A stretch of 64,000 bases of DNA, from contig QEOQ01000640.1 of NCBI GenBank assembly GCA_010279815.1, positions 2,051,944 through 2,115,943 on the forward strand, given 5' to 3'. This DNA is from Brachionus plicatilis (taxonomy: Eukaryota; Rotifera; Eurotatoria; Ploima; Brachionidae). The notes under the pieces are model-generated. The model saw nothing but the letters and a program-made list of their open reading frames with translations. It made no database searches and was not told the DNA's origin. The position numbers and the translations under genes were made by a program. How positions within the stretch are numbered: position 1 is the first letter of the stretch; each line of letters begins with the position of its first letter. Positions 35,794 to 50,700 of this stretch are shown here, in pieces.

Positions 35794-38700
35794 ATGACTT
35801 CGCTCTATAGTGAGCCTGAAAGATTGGCCAAAAATTCCACCAACTTGTCAAATTTGACTAAGGGAATTGGTGAATTGAGCAACGAGGAAAAAAAATATGA
35901 CATCATAATTGAAGAAAATGTACCATCTAGCACTCTTTTTCCAAACAATTAACTTAATTTTATTTCAAGGACTATTACGGATCCATGGGACAAAAAAAAG
36001 CTCTATCTAGAACCAAACAAGAGATCAATTTGCCAAAAACTTTCACCACCAAGTACCATTTTTGATTAAAAAAGCAAAATATTGTGTTTCATTTAGCTAA
36101 ATTAGAAAAGGTGCACTCATTCTTTTTTCCGAGGATTTGGCAACTTATAAGAAAACAGATGATTTTCCGCTCACAGCCAGATTCAATGAACAGACTAAAA
36201 GTGATTTTTTTGATGAAGAAATTCCGATCAAAACTGTCAATGAACTGCAGCAAAATGTTCTAATATATGGATTTAATAAAAATATGGTATTGTCTTTTTT
36301 GTTTAAAATTTTTATTTTTACATTTTTTTTTTCCAAGAAATTACCTGAAATCGGCAAAACCGATTCCAAAACCACTTCGGACTCTAATTATCTGGGCCTT
36401 ATGTCCACCAAAAATTTGATATCCAAGTCCGAAATTGACACTGCGGTAAACTATGACGAGCTCAGCGATCTTAAGAAAATAAACCGCGGATACTCGGCTC
36501 GTCGCTATTTGAGAAATTTGACCAAAAATTGGGATCAGGACCTTTTGGACACGTTTATATCGGATGGAAAGCTCAATGAGGAAACCATTTATGAGAAAAA
36601 GGCTACCAAACGAAAGAGAGCCGAAGAGGACTTGACCATTTTGCCACAAGCGTACACCTTTGACCAAAATTGGGTCTCTACCGCCATGGACAAGCGAAAT
36701 TTGAATTTTTTCAATGATTTTGGCAATAGCAAATCGGACTCTTATCACTTTAAAATTAAGAAAAAATCAGCTGATAAGGACCCGATTACAATTTTCAAAA
36801 AGGATGAACAAGAAATTTCCTATGATTTGCTTGATCAAGACGATAAGCAAAAAGTTCTGTCCGATCTTTTATTTCACAGTGTAATGAACAACATTAATCA
36901 GCATCAAATAGTAGAATTTAGAATTAAAAAAAATTTTCGAGCTCTATTTTTTTGTTTAGGGAGACCCCAATAATTCGAGTATCAGCTACACTCGGGAGGG
37001 GGTAAGAGCTCCCGAAAAAATTGAAATTCATATAAAAAATTTTCCAGAGATAATATTTGATGTAAATTCAGTAAAAAAAAAATTGGAAAATTGTGAATTT
37101 TTGAACAAAAAAAACAGAACAAAAATTTAAAAGCTTAGTCTATTTCTGAAAGGTTTGGTAAATTTTATCCATTGGTACATTCGATGTTTCACTTAAATCA
37201 AGAAAAAAATATTAAAATTGACAAAACTTTTTTTCTTAAAATTAAATAGGTTTCTGAAAATTGTTCATTGAATTCTTGATTCTAAATTTTTTTACATTGT
37301 TTTTATTTAAAAATAATTTTGTGGATTTTAAATGATTTATTTTTAATCACCATTCTTTCTATATTTTAGCAGATTTTTTCCTAGTTTAGAAGCTTAGAAT
37401 AGAAAAACTTAAAAACTTTATAATTTTTCTGAGCTCAAAAATAAATGTTTAATCTTGGGCAAAAAAAGAAAGGGATGAAAAAATCACAAAAAAGAGGAAA
37501 TAAAACATTGCAAAAAATTTTATAAATATTTGTCTTAAAATGCGAGAAAAAAACATCATTTTTTTTTATTTAATAATGTTAAATTTAAAAAAAATATCTT
37601 TTTTTTAATTTAAAAAAATTGCAAAAGGAGGTAATGGTCTAATTTAATCGGTATATGGTAAATTTTAAAATGAATTTAAGGTTAAAAGTAATTATCAAAA
37701 CTTTGTTTGTAAAATTATTCTTATGTAAAAAATAAGATAAACATATTAATGTTATATTCATTGTCAAACAAATAATTAGGAATCTAGTTTCAAAATATTA
37801 AATATTAAAACTAAAATAATGTTTTTTTTTTAAATAGTTAATACATAATATGTGATAAGGTAAAAAATTAGTATTCTGGCCGCCGTATTTTCCAAAAATT
37901 CTGCTGCTTGTTGAATATAAATCAAAAAGTAAATTTTATTCAAAGTTTGGAGAATAAAAATACTTATCGATAAAGGATTAATATATATATGACCATCAAA
38001 AGGTTTTCAATTTTAAAAAAATTAAAGTACTTTCATTATATTTGAGATTTTTTGTTTTGCAAGGAAACGATTAAAATGTTTTTTTTTATCACCTTAGCTG
38101 AGACTTCAATTAAAATTAAAACTAGGTATATAATTATTAACAATGCATTAATTTTGTTTTTGCTAAAAGAAAATAACCCTTTTTTCAGTATTTTTGTTTT
38201 TTATTATTTATTATTATTATTTATTTTCAATTTACGCCAATTCTGGGAAAAAAAAATTTATTTAATTAATTTAAATTGAGTATATAATGAATATAAAGAT
38301 TTTTTAATTTAAAAATAAAAATAAGTTCTTTTATTAAAATATAAAAATCTTAGTTAAATTTTTAGCAATTTCATTTATTTTCATATTTTGAGATTAAACT
38401 CGCTGACATTCTTTTTTGAGTTTAAAATATTTTGACACTAATTTACAGTAAATTAAAAATTTTATTCAATATACAACAGAATCTGAATTTTTAGTTTCGT
38501 CTTAGCCTTTAAAATTATTCCACCGGTCTTTCTACTGTTTTAATTCTTCTCTATTCTTAGAATCACAACAGTAAATTTTATAATTTTTTTCAATTTTTTT
38601 TCGTGTAGAAAATTTAGAATTCAGAGTTTATCAAAATAAATGATGTTGACAATTTTTAGAACCTAAGAATTTAAGAATTTCAATTTATTAAGTTTTTTAA

Positions 38701-41700
38701 TTTTGTTGTTAGATTTTTTGTTTTAAAAATGCACAATAAAAAATTCAAAAAAATAAAATTAAAATTTTAAGGATGCGAGTTCGGATGGAGCATCCGACTC
38801 TTTGTTAGAAAAGTTAAATTCCGATTCGGATGGATTTCAGAAACCAGAAAAATCCAGGACAAGTTTTATTGACACTGTTCCAAAAAAAACTACCTTGGAG
38901 CCAATTTACATGTTTGGAAAGCATTCAGGCGCTCCATGGATCAAAAAACAAATCGAAAATAATCCCTCTAATTCTTCAATAGCTAGCGACTTGAAATCCG
39001 ATAGCAAAATTTTAAAACCGAATAGTAAGATTCGAAAACAATTGTCAAAAGATGAAGTTATAAAAGATGAGCCAAGTCCTCGATCCAGTGACGAGAAAGA
39101 AACAAATATCCACGAGTCCAAAACAATTAGAACTAAATTTGATGCTGATTTAGTTCAGCAAGAATTCAAAACTATAGATGAAATGTTTGGTAATATTTAA
39201 TAATTAATTTTAACACGGACTTTTAAAATCTAAAAACTGAAATGTTTTTTCAATTTTTTTCAAAATTGATGAAATTAGCAATGTTAGTTTTGTTAAGGAT
39301 AAAAGTAAAAAAATTTTTTTTTGAAAAACTAACTATACTATTTTTATTGTATAGTTAATTAAACTATTTTTATAAAATTTTTAAAATTATTTAAATTTTT
39401 TGTAGTCAGTTTTGTAGTGAACTAAACCCCATTAATTTTTTTAAACATAATTTTAGAATAAATTGTCCATATTCTTACGGAATTTTAATTATAAATTAAA
39501 TTTACGTAAAAAATATCAAAATTTATGATAAATTCTAATGATCATGTTGACAGTGTAGGTTCATGATACGTTTTCGAAATACAATTTATTTATTTAAAAT
39601 GAATCCTGTATATTTCAAAAGCTGTTTTAAATTTTAATTTTAGGCATAAAAGTTTCATTCGATAAGTGTAAAATTAAAAAAAATTAATTTAAAAAAATTA
39701 ATGTTTTATTTAATTAATTTTTTTGTTTTTCAAAATAAAAGTCACAGTATGAAATTAAAATAAATATCTGATAAATTATTTTTTGAAAGGTGCTTAATAA
39801 AATTGCAATATTTTATAAATGTTTACAGCATAAATACTTTATAATTTTTTTTCAGGATCTCATTTGGAAATGCATTAATTGGGTCCATAGGTTCTAAGAG
39901 TGGTCATACTCAAAAATTTAGCTTTTAAATTTTACCGATACTGTTTTGGAAAATAAATTATTTTTAAAATCCTCATAAAGTTATGAATAATTTGATTTAA
40001 ATTCTTAAGTCAAAGATTTTTTTCAATTTTAAATACCCTCTTTATAAATTACAAAATTGTACTTTTTGCAGAATCATTTTGTAATTGTAATTGTATAAAA
40101 GAATTAAAAGCTCTGCAAAAACTCTGCAATTTATTTATTGCATATTTTAATCAAGTATTTTTTGATGGTGTGCATTTCACAGAAAACTGGAGAATTTTTG
40201 CAGAACCATTTTGGCACAATTAGAAAAAAATTATAAAATTTTTACTTTTTGTACTACCGTATTTCATCAAATAGAAGTAACTACAAATACGAAGAAACTT
40301 GCTAGTTTTTGAGTCAAAAATTTGTCTTTGTTTGAGTTGTTTTTCTTAAAAAAATGTGTCTCGAATAAAAGAAAATTCACCAGTCACTTGTCATGTAAAA
40401 CATGCATTTTTTTGTTTCTAATAGCAGAAAAAAAATTCATAAATTTCATTTATTTGAATCACTTTTTTGTAGTGAATATTTGAATCACTTTTATAAACTT
40501 AATAGTTTTTAAAAAATCAAATAACATAACTTGAGAAATATTTTGAATTTTTAAAAAATTTTCTTATTTTAATTAGCTAAAAAATTAAAATCTATTAGAG
40601 CTTGAAATAAGAAATAATTTATTTATAGAGATAGCCGCTCAAGATTATGGGCTAATCGAAAAATCAAAAGAAGATGCTTCTTTGCCAAAAGAAGATGAAC
40701 CTGACCAAGATGGAACGAAAGGTTTTTTATTTAAATCTTAAGTAGCGAGTTCTACATCTATTCCTTTCTTAAGAAATGTATCTTGACGAAATTCGTTCAA
40801 TCCAGGAAGGCTACGCATTGGAAGATGTTTCTCATCTAAATCTTGCCGAAAGTCGAAATCTAAAATCGGCAAGTACTAATCGCAGTAATACAAAAAACAA
40901 ATCAATTCTCAAGGCAGAAAGAGCGCTGGAAATAAAAACCCAGAAGAACGAGGTTAGATTCGAAAAATTGCCCGACAAAAACAAAATAAACCAACAAAGC
41001 TCCAATTTATTTATCAATGAAAAAATTCAAAACAAAGATCCTAATGAGGCAAAGTACAGACCGGACGTCAAAACTGGAAATTCAAGCAGTGATCTTGAAA
41101 AACACAGTGTTAGAGTCATAACTGTAAATAACAAAAAAAAAACTTACAAAGTTGATCCCAAAAGTAGGATTTTTTTTTAAATTTTAGATCATTTAGTAAT
41201 CTTAATAAATATTTTATAAAGTTTTGAAGGACATGGAACATTTTGGTATAAAAAAATTTGAGAGATTTGACACCAAAAAATATGATAGACAAAGAGAAAA
41301 AATTTTTACGGACAATTCAACAAATTCTAAGGCTAGCTGGACCAGGGATGCTAAATTTGAGACTAGTAGACCAAAAGGAAGTGCATTAAGTGACGAAAAA
41401 TGGAACTACTTAAATGCAGAAGAATCATTTCATCCTAATTCGGCCGAAAACAATGTAGCACAGTTAGCCGAATCACTTAAAAGGCCTTTAAAACCAAAAA
41501 GTAAAATTTTAAATAAAAATTTCAAAAAAAAAATAAATTTTTTTTATTTTGAAGTTGAATCAGTTCAGCAGCAAAATAAATTGCCTAAATTAAAATTTCT
41601 TAAATCGCAGGACTTTCACTCGGAAAGTTTGACCGATTATAAGCAAAGTTCTGCCAATAGCGATTCTGCTTATTTTGACAGCGATTATGCCAAAGTAGAA

Positions 41701-44700
41701 ATGCTCAGGCTTAGGCCAAAGCAAAATGGAGGTTTTGCTGAAAATTTGCAGTCAACTAAAAAAGAACGAAAAGAGCTCAGGTCTCAGATGCCTAATCAAA
41801 CTGCTATCTATAACTTTGAAGAAAAAGAGCCATACAATCCAAAAAAATACGATTATTCCAATATTCTGTTCAAAGAAACAACTAATTTAAATAGAAAAGA
41901 TAATAACTTTTTAAAACCAACTTCTTTCAAGGGACTTCCTAGTGCCGAATGTAAATTAAATTGGATTTTAAAATTTTAATTAAAATATTTTTTTTTCGAA
42001 AAGATCGAAATGAGATCAATACTCAGCGAGATCCAAATGTATCAACAAAGACTAAGCCTAATGATAATCTTAAAAAAAGAAGTAATTTTAAATTTTGTTT
42101 GGTTAATTTTATTTAGATTGGAATTTGTTGGATTTTTGGCTCTATGTCTTTATATAGAAATTTTTTTTATAGAAATAAGGCAAAAAATGTCGAAATGTAA
42201 TATAGAAATTTTTTACATAGAATTGACATATAGAAAAAAAACTGATTTTTCATCGAAATTTTTTTTATAGAATAAAGACAAAAAAACGTCGAAATGTAAT
42301 AAAGAAAATATTAATGCTGAAAAAAAAAGAGAATAATCTTCATACAACTTTCATAAATAAATTTTTTCTCTCTTTTAATTCTTTTCTAATTAAAATTTAA
42401 AGACCGCCTTTTTTAAAAAGAATTATTTTACTATCAAAAATGACCGATTCACCGATAAGACTGAGAAATAGAGCCATAACAAGAATTAGTTTGATAAAGC
42501 TTTATCAGAAGAAGATAAAAAAGAAATTATTTTTTCAAAAACAAAAAAAAAACAAACTTAAAATAGTTTTAATTTTCTGATTTTTATGGATAACCTTTTC
42601 TTAAATCTTATTAATTTATTTTAAAATTAATTGACTTCATTTTTTTTAAATAGAATTTAGACATTTTTATTCTCTATTTTCAATAAATAATATTTCCACT
42701 AAAAATGAATTTTATTTCTATATGATTATTCTATAAAAAAAATTTCGATGAAAAAGAACCAAGCTCGGATTTTTGTTATTTACCTTTCTGATCAAAAATC
42801 TTTTTTTCACAAAATTGTCTGATAATTGACTTTTTTTTTTTTTCTAGCAAAATAAAATAAAAACAGATTGCCCAAAAAGCCTTAAGTAAATTGAACAAAA
42901 TTATCTAATTATTCTCGAAAAGTATTATTTTCAAATATTTTCCAAATACTTGAAACAATAATTATTGAGACAGGTAGAACAAAAAAAATAAAAAAAACAA
43001 AGAATCAATTGAATAAACAGAAAGAAAACATAAATTCAAAATTTAAATTTTTTTCAGTAAAATAACATTTAGTCATTTGGGCATTGTGAATTTTGGTACA
43101 AAAATCAAAAACAAAATATAAAAAGTGCCAAAGCTTAAGTTCTGAAGGACCAAAACATGTCCTGTAAATTGTAGCAGCTAAAACATCCTTTGTACCACCA
43201 ATATACTGATTCTGCAAAACTGTGCAAAATTCAGAACATAGTGAATTATTCTACAAAAAACAAAAACAAAACATAAAAAACGCCAGAACTTTAATCTGGG
43301 CCGACTAAAACATGCTCTGTAAATTTTAGCAAGTGATACATCTTTTGTACCACCACTTAAAGTTGAATTGGATTTTTAATATAATGTAGTATCCCAAATT
43401 TACTATTTTCTGAGTTTTGCAGATTTATTGCATAGTTTTGCAGAATCAGTATATTGGTGATACAAAGGATTTATCAGCTACTACAATTTACAGAATATGT
43501 TTTGGTCCTTCAGAACTTAAGCTTTGGAATTTTTAATATTTTGTTTTTGTTTTTTGTACCAAATTTCACAATGCCGTCATTTGAATAAAAAATTTAAAAA
43601 ATAAAAAGTTTTTAATCATAATAAGCAAGGGTTAGCATTCGCTTTCGACTTTATTAATATTTTTTGGCACGAATTAGCTTCATTTGAATTTTAATGATCT
43701 GAAACTTCGTCATATAAAGAGGATATAAATTTTTTCGGGCCCATTTGGTATTTAAATTCTCGAAATAAGAAGTTTTGTATAAAAAATTGAATAACTTTTA
43801 TTCTAAAAGTTTCAAAATAGATCTGTGAATTCAACATGGTGCAACATTCAAAGTTGCAACAATTATCAAGGTCTGCAAAACTCTGCAAATTTAGCAGAAA
43901 CTTTTAGAAAAAAAGTTATTAAATTTTTTATCATTTTGTCCTTTTCTTTTGTACTTAACTTCACAAAACCGAAGGAAGATCCAATCTAAATTATGACTAA
44001 TTTTAATTATTAAATTTTTAAAAATAATTAATGCTATTTCTCATTAGATTTTTTTTATATAACATTTTTTTTCTTTTCATAATGTTTTTTTTTAACTATA
44101 CCTCAGCCTATTTTTCAAAACTTTCAAATTCACTTTTAGAGTTAAGAGTTTCAAGGTTAATCAATAGGCTAGTGCCCCTGTCCATAAACAATTCATTTAT
44201 TCAAAATAAAATTTAAATTTAATACATTTTTAATAAAAAGAATGAAATTAAAATTTTATTTAATTGTGTATAAAAAAATAACAAAAAAAAAATAGCTGAA
44301 AAATTCTAACACTTTAATGTTTAAATTAAAATTTTTAAATTTTTAAATTTTTTGCAAAATAATAATTTTATACAAAAAAATTAATGATTAAATATTCGGA
44401 AATATAATGACAAAAATAAAAAAAAATCTGCTTTCGATTTAAAAATTTTTTTTTTGTTACCTTAATTTACAGAAGTGCTATATGCACGACTTAAAATTTT
44501 GTTACTTTACAAATAGTCATTATTACCAGTTTCTGAATTTCAAGAATTTTAATTTTTGGCATTTTTAAATTATCTTAATTCTTTTTTTATTCCTCTTTTT
44601 ATCCTTTTTTATTTTCTATACTCTGATATAAAATTTCAATATTTATTTCATATTTTTGTTAAATGAAAATTTTTAATAAAATCTCTACAATTTTATTAAA

Positions 44701-47700
44701 GCGATCAACTGGGCTGCCGGTGATTTTGATCCAAGGGAATTTTTTATGCTATGGTCTTACGAGTCGCCGCGTAATTTTTAAAATAAATTAAAGCATTTGA
44801 TACAAAAAATAATAAATTAAAATTAGCTGCACCGATTGTTGTTGATAGAACTTTTGCAGATACTTTAAGAAAGTATGCAGAATTCATAGCAAAAAATGTA
44901 CTCAACAACAAACACGCAGGTATGTGCTTATCAGATGACATAAAACGAGCATTGAGAGCCAATTTGGAACGGTTGAAACAGGCCATAGCTCAAGGAAAAA
45001 TAAGCAGGGAAGTACTGGATGAGTACAAGAATATTTTTAAGCAAGTTTTGGCCAAAACAAGTAAATTTTAGAATTTAAAAAATTTAAAAAAATTGGTCTT
45101 AAATTTTTCCAGTGAAACGCAAGGACTTGGAAAATGTCGAAATTGATGATGAAATGCTGATGAAATTGCTAGAACTTCCGGCTAGAGCATTCGAGGTTTA
45201 CATTGATCCAATAACTGGCAAAGAAAGCCTCAGAATTAAATCGGCCTTTCTGAGAGAACAAGCCAAAGTGATCAGAAGTATTTAAAAAAAAATTTTTCTA
45301 ATTAATTAAGAAATAATGCATTTCGGTATCAAAATTTGTAGTATCGTTAATTAATAGTTTAAATTATTTTAAATTAAACTGAAAAGTTCTCTGATGAATG
45401 AATTACATATTTTTATTATCGCTTTAATTGTAAGGATTTGGAATTTAATCTATCTATGAAAAACGTGTGTTGTCTGTCTGTGCCCAATTTAAAATAAATA
45501 TACATGTTCCCAAAAAATTATTTTTCATTTAAGATTATTTTTTAATTATTTTTGGGAAATTTTTGCGCTAACTTAGAATAAAATTTTTAGATAAAATTTT
45601 CATTTAAAAAAACCATCTCTTAAGTTAATTTTTTTTTACACTAAAAGATGCCAGAAGTGTATAGTCTATTTTCAATAATAAAAGTTTAATATAATAAAAA
45701 CCCACAAAAAGGGTTCGAATCTTTATCTGCAATTTATTTTAAAAAAAGTAATATAAATTTTTTTGAATATTTAATTTTATAATAATTAGAAAGCATCTAA
45801 AAAGAATTAAGATAAAGACCAAATGAGTTTTTAGACTTGTCAGAAATTTTTTACTGATTTTCACTAATTATTTCCTTTGATTCAGCAATTTTTAAATAAT
45901 TTTATTAGAATTAATAAATGTTACTTTGGTAGAACTCTACAATAAAAGATTAAAAGTAAACATAAATAGGATTATTATTATGTCAAAATAATTTATATTA
46001 ACTTTTAAAAATTTAAATTAGCAAAAATCTGCTAGTTTTACCGTTTATGTTATAAAAATTTACGAAGAATTTTTTCGTTTCAATTTTTATTTGAGTATTT
46101 TGAAAAAAGAAAAAATTCCTAAAAATCGCCAGTTTTTTTACTTTTTTCGACCCTTCTTAAGTTTACTAGAATTTACTGAAATTTGGTAATTTTTCAAAAA
46201 TTTGCCTCTTTTTCACTTGAATAATTTAGCGTAAATTTACATAAAATCCATGGACTAACAATGAGTTTATATTTAATACTAACAATTCTTTTGTGTCCTT
46301 TTGAGAACTAGTAGTAGTAGTAGTTTTGACTGTAGCTGGCTAGCAATTTCACCTTTAACAACTCGTTATCTTCTTTTTTTTCAAGAAAGCTTCAATCCTT
46401 TTTAGTGTCAGACCATCAAAGCCATACGCTTTCAACTTAGCTATTATTCGTCTGTGCGGAACAGTATCAAAAGCTTTCGTAAAATCTAGCAGAATCACAT
46501 CAACAGGTGTGATATAACGACTTCCCTGTCGATATCAATGGAAAGTTAATTAACTTAGCTTTGTGCGTGTAAGTTAAGAAGGATATCCACATACATTATT
46601 CTAATTTTATATCCACATACATTATTCTAATTTTATTCCTACCATGTGGAAAAATTCAAAAAAATTAGAACTAAAAACTTAAAATTTATTCAAAACATAA
46701 AATTTTTACTTATCTTTACTTTTGGGCTGTAAGAAAGCTATGGCTTTCGCATCTTTCCTTAACCTTTTTGAATAATAATAATTAAGAAGGATCATAAATA
46801 CATGTTGAAATGCGTCTAACGAAAAGATCGGATAGACGGGCCCAAGGGTACTAATGTAAACATTACAACAGGAATATTTTATCTAGACTCATTGAGATGA
46901 AATCTTAAATTTCCAGAAGTAGTTTAGTCTGGTTAACTGAAATTAAGTCGACTAGTTTAAGTCAAAGTTATGACTTGACTTAAATTTTAGTGACTTTGAC
47001 TTTAACTAGGCAGCCACAATAGCTACCTTGCTCGGACTTTTTTTTAAAAAAAAATTCATTGACTTGACTTGAGACTTCTACTTATAAACAAGTCTGTTTA
47101 ATATCATATTAATCCCGAGATATCTCGCATCGCAAATAACATCCCTTTTTTCACATTTTTTTGTACCCTTAGTATAACTAATTCGCCTAAAAATTAGTTA
47201 ATCAAAAATAAGTAGACTTAATTTTAACCGACTAAACTAAATTAGTTAAGTAAAGACCCACCACTGTCCAGAAGATAAGTTGTACATTACTTTTTCTAGA
47301 CAAATCCATGCTATTCGTTAGATATAATATCATTCTAATAAAGATAATCTTCCATTTGGGTTCTTATTATGCTTTCTATAATTTTGCACGTAATTGAAGC
47401 TAAAGAAACAAGACGAGAATTGCTCAGAATTGATTTATCACCTTTTTTAAAAAATGGAGTAATATTTTCTGATCTGAATTGAATTGTATTGGAAGCTGTC
47501 TATTGGATAAAGATACTCTGAAAATCAAAGTTAAAGGAACAGTAAAGACTTCTGCAAATATTTTAAGCAATGACATATCATGCTTGTCTAAACCACATGA
47601 TTTATTTTGATTTAGGTCTTGTTATTTTTTAAAATATCATTTCATAACTAAAATCATTTTGTTCAATGTCAATATATTCTGAGAAGTTTTCATTAAATTC

Positions 47701-50700
47701 AAAATCAAAAGGGGGGAGCTCACCATCCTGTTCAATAACAAAAACATCTTTAAAACATTTATTTGGAAGATCTGATAACTCTTTTGGATCTTGCGTTAAT
47801 TCATTGTTTGTCCTTTCTAATGCTTTGATTAATTCTTTGAATTTTTTCAAAAAAAAATTTTTTTCATTTAAATTTTATTCTTTTCTATATTCTAAATTTT
47901 GTAATTTTTAATTCGAGTACATGATAACAGTATTTGCATTTTTAAAAAACTAAATTTAACAAATTTTTCTTTTTTAATCATGAACTCCTTATTTAAATAT
48001 GGAAATTCAAGCAAGGGTTTGAAAGGAAGTACTTAGTTCCATTCCAAACAACCTGGGATTCCATCCTAAACTCTATTTTTAATAATAAAATAATGATTGA
48101 TTCTTTGATTACTTGTTGATCATTTAAGTATTTATACAATATTTTTGGATCTTTCTTAGCTCTTAACTAAATTTTTGTTCATATGTTAGTCTGGCTCTTT
48201 TTATTTCTGATGAAACCAATTTACAGACACGTTTGTAATCTTTATAAAGATTCATATCCTTCCAGTTACATGAACGTTCATGTATCTAAGATTCCTTTAT
48301 TTCTAATTAAGATCTTGAGAACTTAATAGATTTAAAATTTTTCTAATCTAAAAAGTTTCTTTTAACAGTTTTTTAGCCATTTTTTGGATAAATTTAGTGT
48401 TAGTTTTATCATTTTATGGAAAGAAAAAAAGGTGTCCTGGTTTAGGGAAATCAGGTTAATTCAAATAAAAGATAAAGGTTGCTAATTTTTTTTTATTAGT
48501 GTAGAATGAGTTTTTTTTGTGGGTGAGGTAGAAAAAAACATTAACTATAAAAAATCAAAAAGAGATAAAACATAAATTAAAAAAAAAACTTAAATAGTTA
48601 AAATGAGACAAAAAATTATTCTTGAATTAGATTGAATCTAATTCAAGAATGGTTTAAAGAAATATTTAAAACTCTCCAATTTGAAATATTTATCAGTTTT
48701 TTAGAAAAATTAATTTTAATTTTAATTTTTGAACTAATAATGATAAAAAATGTGTTAAAATACTTGTAAATTTATGTGAAAAAGTTTATTCGTCTATTTA
48801 AAGGATTTGAATTTTTGCTTTGTATCTTTAATTTTAAATTGATTTCATGTTTTTTTTTTAAACTAAATCTATTTTATTAAACTAAAAATATTAAAAAAAA
48901 AATTGGATTTTGAATTTATGTTTTTTATCTTTTTATAAAATTGGCTATGGCTCTGTATTATGTTAGCTATGCTTAAAATAAAATACTCGAATTAACCTGT
49001 ACAAAATAGCTAGCTCTTTTTTTTACTAGTTAGCAAGATTAAAATAGAAAAATTAAATAATAAAAAAAAGCATGTTTAAAACCGCTTATTAAGTGTCAAT
49101 TTTTATTTTCACTTCATTTCTATTTAAAAAAAAATGATTCACGAATTAGGTGAAAATTTAAATAAATTTTCCATGGACTTAAAATGTGGACAAATAACAA
49201 TTTTACAAAAACAAAAACCAATGCTATGTTTGAATAATTATTTTTTTCGTATCTCAACTACGAAAAAAATAATTTTCTTTTACAAATTGTCAAAGGCGTG
49301 TACTGGTCTGATTGCATCAAAAAATGTTAAAAGTTCTAATTTGGATGAAAGATCGAAAGAAATGCTCAATGGGTATAGCGAGAAAATTTGGAGAGCTTTT
49401 TCGAGAATATTATTTTATTATTAAAATATTAAATAATTACCTAATTACCTTTTTAATTGACAAATTAATTGATAGAATGTGTTAGCTACAAAATAAAATT
49501 TACTTTTCGATTGTGTTTTTATTTACAAGAAAAAAAAGGCAACTTATGGCTATTTAATTGCGATTTTTTTTACCTGTGCAGGTTATTTTAATTTAGCTAT
49601 TTTGATCAATTTATTTCTTAAAATAGCTTTTTTTTTTTTTTAATTGTTTTTTTAAATTTGAAATGGCTCTGAGTAATAAAACTCCTTCAGCCATTAGATA
49701 AGTAAAAAAAATTACAATTTTAAAATGAATCAAGAAAACATAAAAAGAATTTTTTTTTGAAAAATAAAAGACAAAAAAGAATGAAATAGTAAATTACTGG
49801 AAAAAACGATAGCATTTTTTTTTTTTTTACAATTTTCAATGAAAGATTGAAAATCAGAGAGATAAACCCTTATCATTTAACCATAAAATAACTTATATGA
49901 ACAGGTTAATTTAAATCAATTTGTTTTGATTTAGTACCTTGGCTATATATATTGTTTTTTCTTTTTATATGTTTCGTTCTACCTGTCCCTTTTTTTGTTT
50001 GCCTTTATTATAAAAATTTAAATTTTTAATCTGTATTCAATACACTAAAGGACACAAAAAACACTTTGTCTATAGCTCGTAAAAACACTTTTATCATAGC
50101 ATTACTTTATGACAAATTTAACAAAAAAAATTGAGAAAAATTTATTTTTAAACTCACTCAAACAAAATATACTGAACCTCTAAATATTAAGTAAAATGTT
50201 TTGGAGTTTTTTTTCATTTTTGAACCAGTGACTTGAAAAGAAATAATCACACCAATCTACTTTTATTTTTTGGATCTAATTGTAATTCTTTACTTAAGCG
50301 ATTGTGACAGAAAAGCCATTGAGCAAAGACGATTTTGATGAGTTTATTGACCCAAAAACTGGTGAAAAAAAACTTAAATTGCGACAAGATGTGGCCAAAA
50401 AATTGGGAATTCCAGAAGATGCCGAAGACTTAATTGAATTTTACACAGATGAAAATGGAAATCAAGTAATGCGACTGAAAGATGGTGCTAGAAATGTTAC
50501 CATTGGTGACACGATATACGAACTTGTGACAGACGCTGACGGCAAGCAAGTTCTTAAAATGACCACAAAGCAAAAAGTTGGTGAGGAGAAGTTAGACGAT
50601 ATTCTGCGACTTGCCGACAATATGAGCCCAGAGGCCAAAAACAGGTACCTCCAAGATCTTTTGAAGACCGGTGGTGGCAAAATGAATGATGAAATACGCA

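Larger units (their letters stand above)
42082..44701 (+). other. Intron 11 of the KIAA2012-like gene (or intergenic space), about 2.6 kb
   Basis: It holds inverted-repeat elements: ATAGAAATTTTTTT-type arms at about 42120-42310 and 42660-42760, and the elements at 43080-43575 and 43764-43970. Around 42404-42560 a frame with KNDRFTDKTEK and FDKALSEEDKKEI, broken by two stops, looks like a decayed exon. If the upstream gene ended by reading through at 42116, this interval would instead separate two genes. Confidence 0.4.
45278..50298 (+). other. Intron 14 of the KIAA2012-like gene, about 5 kb
   Basis: It contains an antisense LINE remnant (46385-48290), a 26-bp tandem duplication at 46583-46634, and a 33-bp palindrome at 48618-48650. 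A 96-codon frame at 49134-49424 (IHELGENLNKFSMDLKC...) is unassigned; its parts do not splice in frame into the gene and I do not recognise it. Confidence 0.5.

Noticed and set aside
36145..36748. Minus-strand frames opposite exons 3-4 of the KIAA2012-like gene
   Set aside because: They cross an intron recognised on the plus strand and have no family similarity.
45700..45730. tRNA-like T-loop GGGTTCGAATC
   Set aside because: The flanking bases do not form the T-stem and no acceptor, D or anticodon arm can be found upstream.
49134..49424. 96-codon frame in intron 14 of the giant gene
   Set aside because: It begins at an ATG, but its segments cannot be spliced in phase with exons 14 and 15 and no family is recognisable. 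I kept it only as a note in the intron entry.
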